In this document: positions 38,751 to 51,053 of the stretch, in pieces
Layout: each line of letters begins with the position of its first letter
Numbering within the stretch: the stretch's first letter is position 1
Source: Liolophura sinensis
Lineage: Eukaryota > Mollusca > Polyplacophora > Chitonida > Chitonidae
Assembly: GCF_032854445.1 (NCBI RefSeq)
Contig: NC_088301.1
Location: forward strand, 3,408,001-3,472,000
Direction: 5' to 3'
Length of the DNA: 64,000 bases
Position numbers and translations under genes: made by a program
The notes under the pieces: model-generated
What the model was told of the DNA's origin: nothing
The model's input: the letters and a program-made list of their open reading frames with translations, nothing else
Database searches by the model: none

Positions 38751-39267
38751 GAATTGTGGAACATCTGAACATCGTAATTTGTCGCTTCGGGACAGTTGCC
38801 TCAAAAATCGCGCTGCATTATGCACTCCTTGTCAACTCACTGGTTTAAATCAGTAAGTCACGACCCAGCCAACCCTCACCCACAAGTCTCCTGTGTAACA
38901 TGTAATAACTGATTCGTTGTACCGGATGACACATTTTGACCTAGCTGACTGGAGAGTGCAATGCAGCTAACAGAGAAAACAAGATCGATCAAAAACAAAT
39001 GTGAGGTTGTACGGTTGATCGGGTGATATTTCAGATTTCGCCTAAAATACGCGACAAGGTATTCAGAGAACACCTGTAGTAGAATATAATAGTAGAACAA
39101 TGTTGTGACATGTAAAGATTATCGTCTGAGCTGGAGGTGTTTGATAGCGGGAATACATTGGTTACATAATAGACCGAGGGTCAGATATATAGACTAGTGA
39201 TGCATGTAACACATCACCAAATTTGAAACATTTATGCACATAAATTGACACTTTTATGTCGACTAGA

Positions 39268-39426
39268 AATCCGGCCATACGTGAGAAGGTCTTCCAGCAA
39301 CCTGCGGATGGTCGTGGGTTTCCCAAGGGCTCTGCCTGGTTCCCTCCCACCATAATGCTGGCCGCCGTCGTATAAGTGAAATATTCTTGAGTACGGCGTA
39401 AAAAATAAAATCAAATAAATAAATCG
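39268..39426 (+). mobile_element. SINE fragment, tRNA head missing
   Basis: Starts at ccggccatacgtgagaag and runs to gagtacggcgtaaaaaat and an (aaat)n tail. Confidence 0.88.
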
Positions 39427-39589
39427 ACTAGAATCTACCAAAAAACATGGACTAGCAATCAGTTTAGGTTGGACCCGATGTCAAGTGAAATTATGATTAA
39501 GATTGGTATACAGAACATACAGTATCAAGACAATAAACTAATTAAATCCTTAAGTATCGCTCTGTGTTAGAACTAAACAAAAAGCCTAG

Positions 39590-39760
39590 CCTCGAAAGCT
39601 CGAAAAAGGCTTTACTTTCCATCTGAGTATGCACATTTACACGCCATACCTTAGACTAGGGAGCTAAAAAAAATCAGCTTAAACTTCAATCTATGTATCC
39701 ATTAGCCCTATAGGAAGAATATACACTGATTCCCATTCCACTGGTTCCTCTGGACCTAGT
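39590..39760 (+). repeat. Dispersed repeat (partner 10980-11110)
   Basis: Shares with 10980-11110 the order ctttac..tttc, atctgagtatg or atccgattatg, cataccttaga.tagggagct, and later cta..tatg. Diverged. Confidence 0.5.
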
Positions 39761-41107
39761 TCAGTGGACGATGAATATGTTCGCACGCACAAAACCCAAC
39801 TGAGAACCAACAAATTGTTCCGGTACAAGAACTATTCTTCTGTCAACGTTACAGCGAACACAGTGAGCTGGTCGAAGCGACGTGCACTGAGTTGAGGGCA
39901 GCGAAGCGAACTCGTAGGCAACATGTATGTGTGGGAAAACACCACAAACATTAACAACAGCACTTCTCTATAAGTACAATGTGGGACATTGTTAATCCGG
40001 AAACACCTTGTCAAATGACCACAAGTCTATTCCCTATTCACAGTCATCTTGAGTGCAGAATTCTGGTTCCAGACTTTCCCCTTATTTCCATGACATTAAA
40101 TAAACGTTCGGCTGAAATTTCTTGATTTCCATGGATAGTTAGTGATTCTGTTGACCATAATCTGTTTCTATTAACCTTTCGCCTGTATTCAGCTATCTGT
40201 AAAATCAGTCATACTCGCTATACCATAATTCCCTTCAACGTCATTTCCTAATTAGTATTATTTCATAACGTTAACTCCATAAGCCTGGTTTCAAGAGGAA
40301 GACTTCATTGCCTTGGGAGAAGTCATAATTATTTAAAATCAAGTGGCTTGCTGGACAATGGACAAGAAGATACATTTGTTTTACAATAGCTGCATCCCGG
40401 TTTTACAATAGCCGTTACACCAAACTCCATGCAGTTTAAACAAAGCCTACACTACTGTCTTGGGGAATAGACTGTACTTTTCATAACACAAAGTATATAG
40501 TCAAACTTTAAAGACATATTACAGTGAGATCATATAGCTGCAAGAAGTATAATAAATTTCATTTATTGAGGTTATATTATAGCTACACTTGAAAACAACT
40601 TCATATATGGTACTGTTAGAAATACAGTTGAAGAAACTAGCGTCGCTCTCCACCAAAACAGACTGGACTCTGCCCATAATCCAGCATGACTTCGATTTTA
40701 ATATTTATGACGTCACGCAGGACAATGCGTTCTTGGTGTCGAAAATATGTTTATGCGATTTTAACATTTTGATATTAAAAAGGTATTCTAAAGGTATTTA
40801 CCTGGCAATGACGGAGGCCCACACCCTTATGTGTAGAGTAGTGTTACGTATTGCTAAGGGCAATTAAGTTTGGAAGGGAGTATCAGTGAGTTTAGACACA
40901 ACTGGATGTGGGGACGAGTTAAAAAAAACAAGACTATAGGATAAATTATTGTATAGAAGAGTAGTTAGAAAGAAGGCTAATTTTTACTTTTTGCGGCAAG
41001 ATAAATACCATTTGCTCCAATATGAGAATGCATTACGGGTACGTAACATAGCCAATATACGTCTTGGTGAGCACGTGGGTGATGTGTTTGAACTATGTCA
41101 GTGTAAT
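39761..41107. other. Intergenic, no gene recognised
   Basis: A frame at 40589-40867 (+) and the left part of one starting at 40949 (+) show no motif I know. The latter runs into a dispersed repeat and may belong to a longer version of it. Confidence 0.4.
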
Positions 41108-41793
41108 GTGCACAACTGCCGTCAGCTTCTAAATTTAGCTTGCCACCGTTTACATATGCTGAGTTCAGGGCCTGCTGTCTGCCTCTACCTTAGAATGTTC
41201 CAGAATACGCTCAGTTTGGTGCCTGTTTGTTTACAACAAGTGTTCAAGAATTTTCTTATTCTAGAAATTCTAAGACCTATGAAAGCAGGTCAAGGGGGAG
41301 AAAGGAGAATTATTGAGAGTTTTGGATGCTTTCGCTGTGTGTTACTTTAGTAGGCCTTTTGTGCTGAATTTTGGTGTCTTTATAGCCTCCGGCTTTGTTA
41401 TATCCTATCTCCACCGAGCACTTGTTCAGTCTGAACTTGTATATTTAATTTGTGCTCTTGTGTACACAGTGCTTATTAGTACACGGACCTTGTCTGTGGA
41501 ATTTTGTGTACATTTCGTCATACACTCAGTTATATTGTGGATTTTCCCTCTTATGCATATTGTCTCTGTGCAATTTTTAAGCATTGTGGAGTATATGCGT
41601 CCGTTTGGACTTGACACCTTTGTACATGTAAGTACTTTAGTATTTGTATAAGTCTTGTTATCTGTTCTTGTTAAAGCTAATAAATTGTTGTAAAATAAAA
41701 TCTGCTGGTTTTGGTTACTTTTTTGTGCGGCTAAACTGTCGTGTATTTCGAACAAGCCATCTCTTTATAATACAGGCAGTTTGGGTCGTAACA
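41108..41793 (+). repeat. 0.7-kb dispersed repeat, copy A
   Basis: Very similar to 54327-55072 from gtgcacaactgccgtcag to cagtttgggtcgtaac. Near its 3' end it has aataaattgttgtaaaataa, a poly(A)-signal-like stretch. Open frames in it differ between copies by small indels. Could be the 3' end of a retroelement or of a duplicated transcript; not identified. Confidence 0.8.
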
Positions 41794-42329
41794 GTCAGAA
41801 ACACACTTTTCTCATGTAACAAGGGTTATTACATAATGATACTGAGGTGTGATCTTAATTTCCCAATATGGCCAGTAGCACAAACACATTTAACACATAG
41901 GCCTAAACAGAAATAACAATTTATCACAAATTACAGCGTGAAGTGAAAAAATAGCTAGATGAAATACAAGTACAACTACGCCCTACTCTAAAAGCAGGCA
42001 TTGCAGTAAGGAGTAAATGGCCATAAATAAAGCTATTATGCCTAGGTATCACAGGACTAATCGAAGTACTCTACTGCATTCACTCCTAGGCGTTGCCTGT
42101 TTCATATTAGACTAAAGATTTAGATCAGTTTGGTCGATTGCACCAGTCTGAAGTCAACATGGTTTGTTAACCTCAAAACAGATTCTTTCCCTTTGGGTAG
42201 TCCGCAAAGGTTCACCGATGAGGTCAACAAATTATAGGCCCATTGCAATGAAATATACATGCATCATTTGCAGTTAAGACGTTTTATGAAGTATTTTAGG
42301 TATAGTAATTTATTATTATCACGGTCTCT
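41794..42329. other. Intergenic, nothing recognised
   Basis: AT-rich sequence without a supported feature. Confidence 0.4.
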
Positions 42330-42650
42330 TCATAATCATGGAGCCTCCCACCAATGAGGTAATCATGGAGCCTCCAACCAATGAGGTAATCATGGAGCCT
42401 CCCACCAATGAGGTAATCATGGAGCCACCCACCAATGAGGTAATCATGGAGCCTCCCACCACTGAGGTCGGTCTGAGTTCATGCTGACTTCCTCTCCGAA
42501 CGTATATGGAAAGGTCTTGCATCAACCTCCGAATTTTCTGGGTTTCCCCCGATCTGTCCGATTTCTTCCCACTATAATGCTGGCCATTATCATATAAGTA
42601 AAATATTCTTGGGTACGGTGTAAAACACCAATCAAATAAGCAAATAAATA
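42330..42650 (+). mobile_element. SINE with an internal 33-bp tandem expansion
   Basis: 42338-42468 holds four to five copies of a 33-bp unit (tcatggagcctcccaccaat then gaggtaa). This matches the part of the SINE head that normally reads ggagcctctcaccaatgcgg. The SINE body and 3' end (ttgggtacggtgtaaaacac) follow directly. Confidence 0.85.
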
Positions 42651-43152
42651 TTCCTAAGCATGCATCAGTCTTTGTGTACTGTCTTCGAAATATTTTCGCT
42701 GTAACTTCGAGAATGAACAGCGGTGTACAGCTATTTGTAAACACTGATCAAACACCTCGCACGTGCTTCACTGACTTTTACATGACAAAATACAAAATAC
42801 AAGTACACGGCTCTTTTTAGCCTCGGTAGTAACGTGAACATATGAAATCAAACCAAAGTCATTCAGATGCGAAATGCACTAACAGTCAACTTAACATTAT
42901 TTGTGATGTTCACAGAGTGACTCTTACGACAAAGCCCGACAGATTAACAGCGCTCAGAGTTAAGTACATCGCAGCTTAGTTTTCGTGTCTCTACGCAATC
43001 CACCGCTGACCATTCCTATCCTCTCACAATCGTCGGTGTTATCAGGAAATTTATCACGATTTTCCCAGATTGCTCGTACGATCATACCGCGATTTATGAC
43101 CGTCACCCAAGATTTACTGCTCGCAGGTAGTGTTTCACTTTAAAATGGAAGA

Positions 43153-43424
43153 GGGGCCTCCATAGTTCAGTTGGTTAGCGCGCTAGCGCAGCGTAATGAC
43201 CCAAGAGCCTCTCACCAATGCAGTCGCTGTGAGTTCAAGTCCAGCTCAAGCTGGCTTCCTCTCCAGCCGTACTTGGGAAGGTCTTGCAGCAACCCTGCGG
43301 ATGGTCGTGGGTTTCCCCCGGGCTGTGCCCGGTTTCCACCCACCACAACGCTGACCGCCGTCGTATAAGTGAAGTATTCTTGAGTACGGCGTAAAACACA
43401 AATCAAATAAATAAATAAATAAAA
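43153..43424 (+). mobile_element. Full-length SINE with tRNA-like head
   Basis: ggggcctccatagttcagtt gives the A-box region and gtgagttcaagtccagctc the B-box region. Body and 3' end (gagtacggcgtaaaacac) and an (aaat)n tail are complete. One of the best reference copies in the window. Confidence 0.93.
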
Positions 43425-43618
43425 TGAAAGAACAGAGAAAAGTTGCTTGACCAGTAATGATAACATTAGAAATTGCCAGAAAAAATTTTAATGAACTAAT
43501 TATTTTGCTCATCCAGTTAAATAAACAAAAACATAGATTCACAATGGTTGTAAATTTTCTCCATAACTAGGAAACGTTATCTGTGCCTCCTAGCCGCATT
43601 TCATTACAATGTACATGC

Positions 43619-43751
43619 TATTTATTTGATTGGTGTTTTACCCTGTAGTAAAGAATATTTTACTTACACAACTGGGCCAGCATTATGGTGGGGGAAAGCC
43701 CACGATCATCCACAAGGGGTTTTTTTTTGAGGAAAACCATCCCACGTAAGA
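43619..43751 (-). mobile_element. SINE fragment
   Basis: tatttgattggtgttttacc, an altered ctgtagtaaagaatatt end and a partial body; head missing. Confidence 0.75.
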
Positions 43752-43989
43752 CCGCAAAGGAAATTACCATCTGCATCTATACCTCCAGATTATTTGGTCT
43801 ACAAAAGTTTAATATGCTCCATTGCAATCAGCTGGAGCACATATAAACTGCTCTTTAAACAACTTACTCACTGTACATTTCGATAAACAATAACTTTATA
43901 ATTTCTCTGCAAAGAAAATAAAAACAATTCAATGTCCAGAGTGTCTAGACCATCATAAATGTCAAATTTAATTTCACCAACACATCTTA

Positions 43990-44165
43990 CTATATTGTCA
44001 GTTTTATCGCTTTGACCACTTCTAACAATTGACCACTTCTAAATAACGACTGGCCACTTCTAAATGATCACTGACCACTGACCACTTCCAATCCACGACT
44101 GACCACTTCCAACTCACGACTGACCAACTCAAACAACGACTGACCACTTCCAAACAACCGCTTCA
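43990..44165. repeat. Short degenerate tandem repeat
   Basis: Units near gaccacttccaactcacgac, about 21 bp, with uneven spacing. Confidence 0.7.
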
Positions 44166-44828
44166 AATATGCAGATAGTTTGCCAAGTATCCAGACCACA
44201 GTTCAGGCAGTTAACCGGTATAACAATATCCAAACCAGCTTCATTAACAAATCTTAATAACAATCTCTTAAAACATGTTTAATTTGGGTGAAATAAATCG
44301 TCATCTGTGCAATGTCCGTTTGAAAGGATAAATTTTGCATGTAAGAGTCGGACTCCATTTTGGTTGGCCCTTAGGACAGTACATTATCAGTAACTCGTTA
44401 AAATAGCGTGTCGTAAAGCAATGTATCATACAATTTGGTCTTTGACACGTGTCTACAGTCACACTACCGGATTTTTTAGTGTCAATAACCTATACACTTT
44501 ACCCGGTAACGGTGAAAAAGTTCACATGATACGAATAATAACAACGCCTTCTACAGATTGTCAGCATCCAATTCCGCTACTGCACAATCAGCATTGAAAC
44601 TGGCTGAAATTTGTCAGGTGTTGAAGCAAGAGATAAAAACGACATTCACCGTGTCTCGCTATGGTTGCAGTATTTCGAAATTCTGGCGAAAATATATATT
44701 AGGGGAAAATATATGTTAGGTGAGTTGCACGAAGCCTGCAGCTTTACATTCTGAGTGTCAGACTATCGTGTTGGAACGTCACAACATCTATACCGTAATG
44801 TTACAAGTAACAACATAATCAACACCAA

Positions 44829-44896
44829 CACCGCCGTCGCATGAGTGAAATGCTCTTGGGTACGGCGTAAAACACCAATCAAATAAATAAATAAAT
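44829..44896 (+). mobile_element. Short SINE 3' end
   Basis: ccgccgtcgcatgagtgaaa, then ttgggtacggcgtaaaacac and an (aaat)n tail. Confidence 0.8.
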
Positions 44897-44994
44897 CATT
44901 ATTCAACATCTGACATCTACCTCTTCGACTGACTAATGAATGTCAGACTAAAAAATAAGGAGATTGACATAAACTTGTTGAATTAGTGTATATG

Positions 44995-45585
44995 ACGATA
45001 GAATGTCTGTGGTTACCTGACACACAGATGTTTGTAAGTAATAGAGCGTCTGTGGTTACTTGACAGACAGGGGTTTGTGTCCCATAGAGTGTCTGTGGTT
45101 ACATGATGCACAGGTGTTTGTGGCTGATAGAGTGTTTGTGGTTACCTGACAGACCGGTGTTTGTGGGTGATAGAGCGTCTGTGGTTACCTGACAGACAGG
45201 TGTTTGTGGGTGAGAGAGCGTCTGTGGTAACTTGACAGACAGGTGTTTGTGGCTGATAGAGTGTTTGTGGTTACCTGACAGACAGGTGTTTGTAAGTGAT
45301 AGAGCGTCTGTGGTTACCTGACAGACAGGTGTTTGTAAGTGATAGTGCGTGTGTGGTAACTTGACAGACAGGTGTTTGTGGCTGATAGAGTGTCTGTGGT
45401 TACTTGACAAACAGGTGTTTGTGGTCGATAGAGTGTCTGTGGTTACCTGATGCACAGGTGTTTGTGGACGATAGAGCGCCTGTGGTTACCTGACAAGCAG
45501 GTGTTTGTAAGTGATAGAGCGTCTGTGGTTACCGGACAGACAGGTGTTTGTAAGTAATAGAGTGTCTGTGGTTACCTAAATTGTG
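44995..45585. repeat. 43-bp minisatellite, about 14 copies
   Basis: Unit: tgatagagcgtctgtggtta, cctgacagacaggtgtttgt, then aag. Same period as the array in MATE gene 2 but an unrelated sequence. Confidence 0.94.
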
Positions 45586-47489
45586 TTTTATTCTGACATT
45601 GCATGGTTGCGCTCATCAGCCGTGAGTTTATCGTTGCTTCCATTCACAGTCTACTTTGATTTTTTTAAATACTTTTTTCAAAGTATTTCTAAATTAAGTA
45701 AACAGAATTTCCTGCTGGAGATTAGAGACAATAGAGTTCAACAGGTGTAGGATAATCAGTAAAACGCAAAAGCTTTTACTGAAGCATAGCACCAAAATGT
45801 TATGCTTCAGTAAAAGGCTATCAGTACATGAGCTCAATATTTAAAAACAAGAAAATAAAGAACTGAACATATAACAGTCAACTAACGATCTCCTGACATG
45901 GCGGAGTGAAACAGTATTGTAGCATATTATGTCATGTGCAAGTCACCGATACGTCCGAACAAAAATAGACCCCTGGGCCTAGATGTTCAAAACCGGTTTA
46001 CGACTTAATCCCAGATATAACTTTAACCCAAGTTTTCAATTTTCTACTTTGTTTAAAAAATGTGTACCAGTGTATAAAATATGAGCTAAACCTGCTTCTG
46101 TTATATTTGAACTTTGTAGAACTGTATTGGCTTCTGAGTTTCGCTAAAATTCTAAATATAAAATATGACATAATACCTGTATTAGCTAATACACTTTCGA
46201 ACAAGTGAGCCCCCGTCTCGGTAGTCTATGTAGACATTGGCAATCTGGTTATTATGACAACCGTGGAATGGCACACCACACATCTTTCTCTGGATATGCT
46301 TGTCCATCTAACTTAAAACTTCACAGCAAAACAACTGGAGCTGTAGCTCAAACACGAACTCATCACCATCAATATATTGGTCACAATGAAATTGGCAATC
46401 GAGTTACCATGGCAACCGTGCAAATAGGTAAATGTCAGGTGCTCCGTGAGTTCTTTATGTAAATCTATGTATGGACACAAAAGAAAAAACTCCACATGAA
46501 AAACATGGAGTTTTACACCAAATTACTAATATGTGTTTCTGGAAGTATATACACCAAGCATGTTTGTAGCCGGGTTTGGTATGTTTGTTTGGGAAGTTAT
46601 CCCCCCGTCTATATTATTATACATTTTTTCAGCTAACAACGAACCTTTACAGTTATAACATGGGGGTAGAAATGATTTCTACGCTGACACCCCTCAAAAG
46701 CAAAACACAACAACACACCCGTCAGTTCAATGAGTACTTCAACAAATGCCTCAACGTAACAAACGGCATAACTCACGGCAAACGTTACCTGAGATGTCAC
46801 CTTTTTCTGGAATTAACTCCGGCCAGTCTGCCTACAACCACAAACAGTACAGCATGACTTCAAGACCTGGCAGTTATCGACAGGTGCGGTTGTAATGCCC
46901 CCTTACCAGTTCACGTTCGAAAACTGGGATTTCATTACACCATATTAACATTTGGCCTTCATATCAGGTTACATGAAATGTAGATATTCTCCTGTTCTGT
47001 GGCGTGACATCATCGGATTATGGATAATCCAGTCTCCGAGAATTTTTGAAATTCCCTGACCACCACCGTTTTCTGGATCTTCGTGCTAAATAACTGTCGA
47101 AATCGCTTCACCGCGGAGCAACAGAAGAGGTCAAATGTACCATCCCTTAAGGAACATACGCTTGTGCTATGCTCGCTCTGCTGGTAATTTGTAGTCTGGC
47201 ACATGTGACCCTTCCTCCAGTGAAGTTGAAATGTTCTTCGGCACGATGATAAACATCAATAAATCTCTCAATCAAGCAAGCAAGCAATTCTTTTTAGTTT
47301 TTATCATAGCAGAAGATTACCAGTCTACACTGCTCATAGAGACGTAAGGGTTTTGGTCCGTTAATCTGCCCGTTTGTTTGTCTGCAAATCCTTGTCCCCT
47401 GTGTAACTATAGCTACCAACAAAAGGTTGTGAAAGAACTAAGTTATATAGGAGACATGTGCAACATATGCAAAATAACTTGATTTCTTG
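45586..47489. other. Intergenic, no gene recognised
   Basis: Open frames at 46205-46462 and 46576-46857 (+) show no known motif and no helpful splice context. A SINE-like tail remnant may lie near 47220-47285 (aaatgttcttcggcacgatg, then caatcaagcaagcaagcaa). Confidence 0.4.
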
Positions 47490-47805
47490 GGAGCTTCGAG
47501 TTCTGTCGCTAAGGTGAAAACAGTCCTACTGAATCATGTGGCTTGTCAACAGTGTTAGGCTATCTTTATTGACAGTAATTGACCGATTACCCGTTTGACT
47601 CTAGCACTCCGGAGGTAAAATGACTTTTTAAGTTCACAAACTTACAGCTTTTAAAGTTCTTCAATCGTTCTTTTCCTCCAATAACTTTATCAGACCATTT
47701 TTCAGAAGTCCATGTTATAGTTACTGTGATCCAAAATAGTTGACTAACAGCACTTGTTTTACCTTTTCCAATATAAAGAGTTTGAACTCAAAACTCCCCT
47801 ACTGA
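47490..47805 (+). repeat. Dispersed repeat, copy 2 (partner 5745-6100)
   Basis: Blocks in the same order as copy 1: gttctgtcgctaaggtgaaa, cagtcctactgaatcatgtg, agttcacaaacttacagc, tcaatcgttcttttcctcc, agaagtccatgttatag, gagtttgaactcaaaactcc. Diverged. Confidence 0.55.
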
Positions 47806-48074
47806 TGTGGAAAACCATGATGTTGTTTTACAATTCCAGTTTATGATGGGACGTAGGCAAACCATGTGATGACCATATAGAGGAGGCTATAACCTTGGTT
47901 CATAGGTGATTAACACGACTGATTTCCAGGAATTTGCTTTCATGAGAGGAGGAAACCGGTGTCTACTCAAAAATGAATATTTGGCAGCTTAATGGGGAAA
48001 TTTTCCACATGTGACATATAGGCCCGCACACCATGTGGACGGAAAACAATCGTCCTTCAACGAACGTAAGGCTG

Positions 48075-48860
48075 GATTTTAAACGACCATACTGACGTCG
48101 TCGACCGCTTAGTGCCATAACGGACTTATGATGTCGTCGACCGCTTCGTGCCATATTGGACCATACTGACGTCGTCGACCGGTTTGTGCCATAACGGACC
48201 TTATTGATGTCGACCGCTTAGTGCCATAACGGACCATATTGATGTCGTCGATCGCTTCGTGCCATAAGGGACCATACTGACGTCGTTGACCACTTAGTGC
48301 CATAAGGGAACATAGGGACGTCGTCGACCACTTAGTGCCATAAGGGACCATACTGACGTCGTCGAGCGATTAATGCCATATTGGACCATACTGACGTCAG
48401 CGACCGCTTAGTGTCATATGGGATCATACTGACGTCGTCGACCGCTTAGAACCATAAGGGACCATACTGATGTCGTGGACCGTTTTGTGCCATAAAGGAC
48501 CATACTAATGTCGTCGACCGATCAGTGCAATAATAGGGGCCTCCGTGGCTCAGTTGGTAAGCGCTCTAGCGCAGCGTAATGACCCAGAAACCTTTCACCA
48601 AAGCGGTCGCTGTGAGTTCAAGTTCATGATGGCTTTCTCTCCCGCCGCACTTGGGAAGGTCTGCAGCAGCCTGTGGATGGTCGTGCGGTTTCCCCGTACT
48701 CTGCCCTGTTTCCTCCCACCATAATGCTGGCCGCCGTCGTATAATTGAGATATTTTTGAGTAGGGCGTAAAACACCAATCAAATAAAAAAAATAAGTGAT
48801 AGTGCAATAAGGAACAATACTGACGTCGTCGACCGTTTAGTGTCATAAGCGACAATATTC
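48075..48860. repeat. 38-bp minisatellite, interrupted by a SINE
   Basis: Unit: ccataagggaccatactgac, then gtcgtcgaccgcttagtg. About twelve copies to 48525, and more than one after the SINE (48800-48860). Most units carry GACGTC and GTCGAC palindromes. Confidence 0.94.
48536..48796 (+). mobile_element. Full-length SINE with target-site duplication
   Basis: Starts ggggcctccgtggctcagtt and ends gtagggcgtaaaacacc with an A-rich tail. The 10-bp duplication agtgcaataa lies at 48524-48533 and 48801-48810. Inserted in the 38-bp minisatellite. Confidence 0.95.
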
Positions 48861-49140
48861 ATGAATATCTGAATACCAAAGGATATTAGAGCGACATGGA
48901 AATGTGTCCAAAGTCCGGATTGCACCCACACCCTGTGTACCAGCTGTCAGTAGTTGTGCGCCATTACACAGTAAATTCCGCGGAAAGGCCAAGAGTAACC
49001 TGAAGTGCTAAGAGTAACCCGGAGTGCTAAGATTAGCCCGGAGAGCTAAGAATAAACTGTCGTGCAAAGAGTAAATCGTTTACATTCGTCAGATGCCCTT
49101 ATATGTATATGTTTTTTCGTTTTTTTTTTTTTGTTTTTTT

Positions 49141-49348
49141 TTTGATTGGTGTTTTACGTACTCAAGAAACCGGGCACAGCCCGGGGGAAACCCACGATCA
49201 TCCGCAGGTTGCTGAAAAACCTTCCCACTTACGGCCGGAGAGGAAGCCAGCATGAGCTGGACTTGAACTCACAGCGACCGCATTGGTGAGAGGCTCCTGG
49301 GTCATTACGCTGCGCTAGCGCGCTAACCGACTGAGCCACGGAGGCCCC
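49141..49348 (-). mobile_element. SINE with internal deletion, tRNA-like head intact
   Basis: 3' end gattggtgttttacgtactc; about 50 bp after it are missing (the cttatacgacg..gccagcattatgg part). Body and head (gctaaccgactgagccacgg) are well kept. It directly abuts the Tc1-like element. Confidence 0.9.
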
Positions 49349-49350
49349 TA

Positions 49351-50880
49351 TATAAACTACCGGGCAAAAGAAACGTATAACTTTTAAATGCAGTTTTTTC
49401 TATGGAAAAATAAGTTGAATAACTTTGAACGTTGTGCGAATACGTTTGCACATAAGCACCCTGTGTACACGTCACTTTTTAACGAGATTCATTGAAATTG
49501 GTGTAAGACATCATGAAAAATCGGAAAAACAGAGTTTCGGGCCCTGTTGAAAATTCTCGATAATGACCGCTGTATAAATACCGATGTAGCACATGGTAAG
49601 GGTGCAATACCATAAAAAAACATCTAAGAGATGCCGAGACTCACACAAGCAGCACGTGATAGAGCCACTGGTATGGCCGACATGGGGGCCAGCCAACACC
49701 ACATTGACAGAACATTCAATTACAGTCAAGCCACCATCAGCAGAATGTTGGGTCGTTACCGCCTAACAGGCAGGACACAAGATCGTCCAAGATCGGGCAG
49801 GCCAAGTGTTACAACGCCTGGCGAAGACCGGTACATCCACACAATCCACCTGCGTAACCGGTTTGTGACCGCGACGTCAACGGCGGAAACGGCACTGGGA
49901 CACCCCATCAGCAGTGGTATCAGAGGCTATCGCCCCTTCAGTGGAATGGCATTGACTCCTCTACACCGTCAAAACAGGCTGCGTTGGGCAAGAGTTGTAC
50001 GTCGATGGCAGCGGCGAGACTGGAAAAGGGTGATGTTCACTGATGAAAGCCGATATAACCTCTTCAGAAATGATGGTCGAATTTGTGTGTATCAACGCAG
50101 GGGAGAGCGATTGGCACAAAACTGCATTCAGAATGTCTACCCTTTTGGTGCTGGTAGGGTGCTTGTATGGGGCGGAATTTGTGGGCAGGTGAGAACGAGA
50201 TTGGTCATCATCCAGGGAAATCTGACTGGCCAAAGATACCGAGATGAAATATTGGAACCTGTTGTTGTGCCATTCGTGCATCAACAGCAAAGGGGTGTCC
50301 TTTTGCAGTAGGACAATGTACGACCTCATACCGCCAGAGTTGTACTAAATTATCTGGACACCGTTGATGTCAACGTACTGCCTTGGCCAGCACGATCGCC
50401 AGACCATGAATCCCTTAGATCATCTGTGAGATCATCTTGATCGACGTCTGAGACAACTCGTCCCTCCCCCACAAAACAGGCAACAGCTCGAACAGGCTTT
50501 ATTTGATGAGTGGGACAGAATTCCTGATGACGTCATCCGGCGGCTGACGACTTCCATGAGACGTATTTTGGCTTTAATTGATGCAATGGGTGCTCACACA
50601 CGCTACTAACGATCTGTCTTATGACATGATAGGACATTAGGTACACCTTTTTAAGGGAGTCCCTTTACTTGCATTTGTGTAATTTTTCAGATTTACCTCA
50701 TGCCTTCTTTACTCGGCCTGACAGCAAGTGTAAATATCCATATGGCTTTGAATTTTTAAACAGAACTTGGAAAATGTTTTATTGCAATATAATGCTTATT
50801 ATGTTGATACTGTCTGTCTTTCTTTCTCTTTCTTGTGGTGCTGAACAGGGTTATACGTTTCTTTTGCCCGGTAGTTTATA
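49351..50880 (+). mobile_element. Tc1/mariner-type DNA transposon with 31-bp inverted ends
   Basis: The left end (49351-49381, tataaactaccgggcaaaag then aaacgtataac) and the right end (50850-50880) are exact reverse complements over 31 bp. A TA duplication at 49351-49352 and 50879-50880 fits this superfamily; the palindromic TATA leaves the exact border open. The transposase inside is broken, so the element could move only if supplied in trans. Confidence 0.92.
49631..50609 (+). pseudogene. Broken Tc1-like transposase
   Basis: The N-terminus has the paired helix-turn-helix DNA-binding region (ATISRMLGRYRLTGR, DRPRSGRPSVTT). The catalytic core shows VMFTDESRYNLF (first Asp) and VLVWGGI. An in-frame TAG at 50309-50311 stands just before DNVRPHTARV (second Asp). 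A frame slip follows SPD near 50404. Past it the usual NPIEHLWD reads NPLDHL then a stop, so the third acidic residue is Asp for Glu and the Trp codon is TGA. Between the DNA-binding and catalytic parts some of the usual length seems missing. Ends with taa at 50607-50609. Confidence 0.9.
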
Positions 50881-51053
50881 TCTGTAATTGTATGTCTATT
50901 CTAGTGTAAATAAATAAAACCTTCCCAGCTTTTCAAAGATAGATAAAAAGAAAAACTTTAAGTATCAAATACTCTCTTCAAAGTTAATGAAAACATTGCA
51001 GTCATAACATGAATTTTCGAAATCGGCTTTATTATGTCCGGTAAATCACGACG

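Noticed and set aside
46205-46857. Two + frames near 46.2 and 46.6 kb as possible exons
   Set aside because: No motif, no homologue in the window and no convincing splice context.
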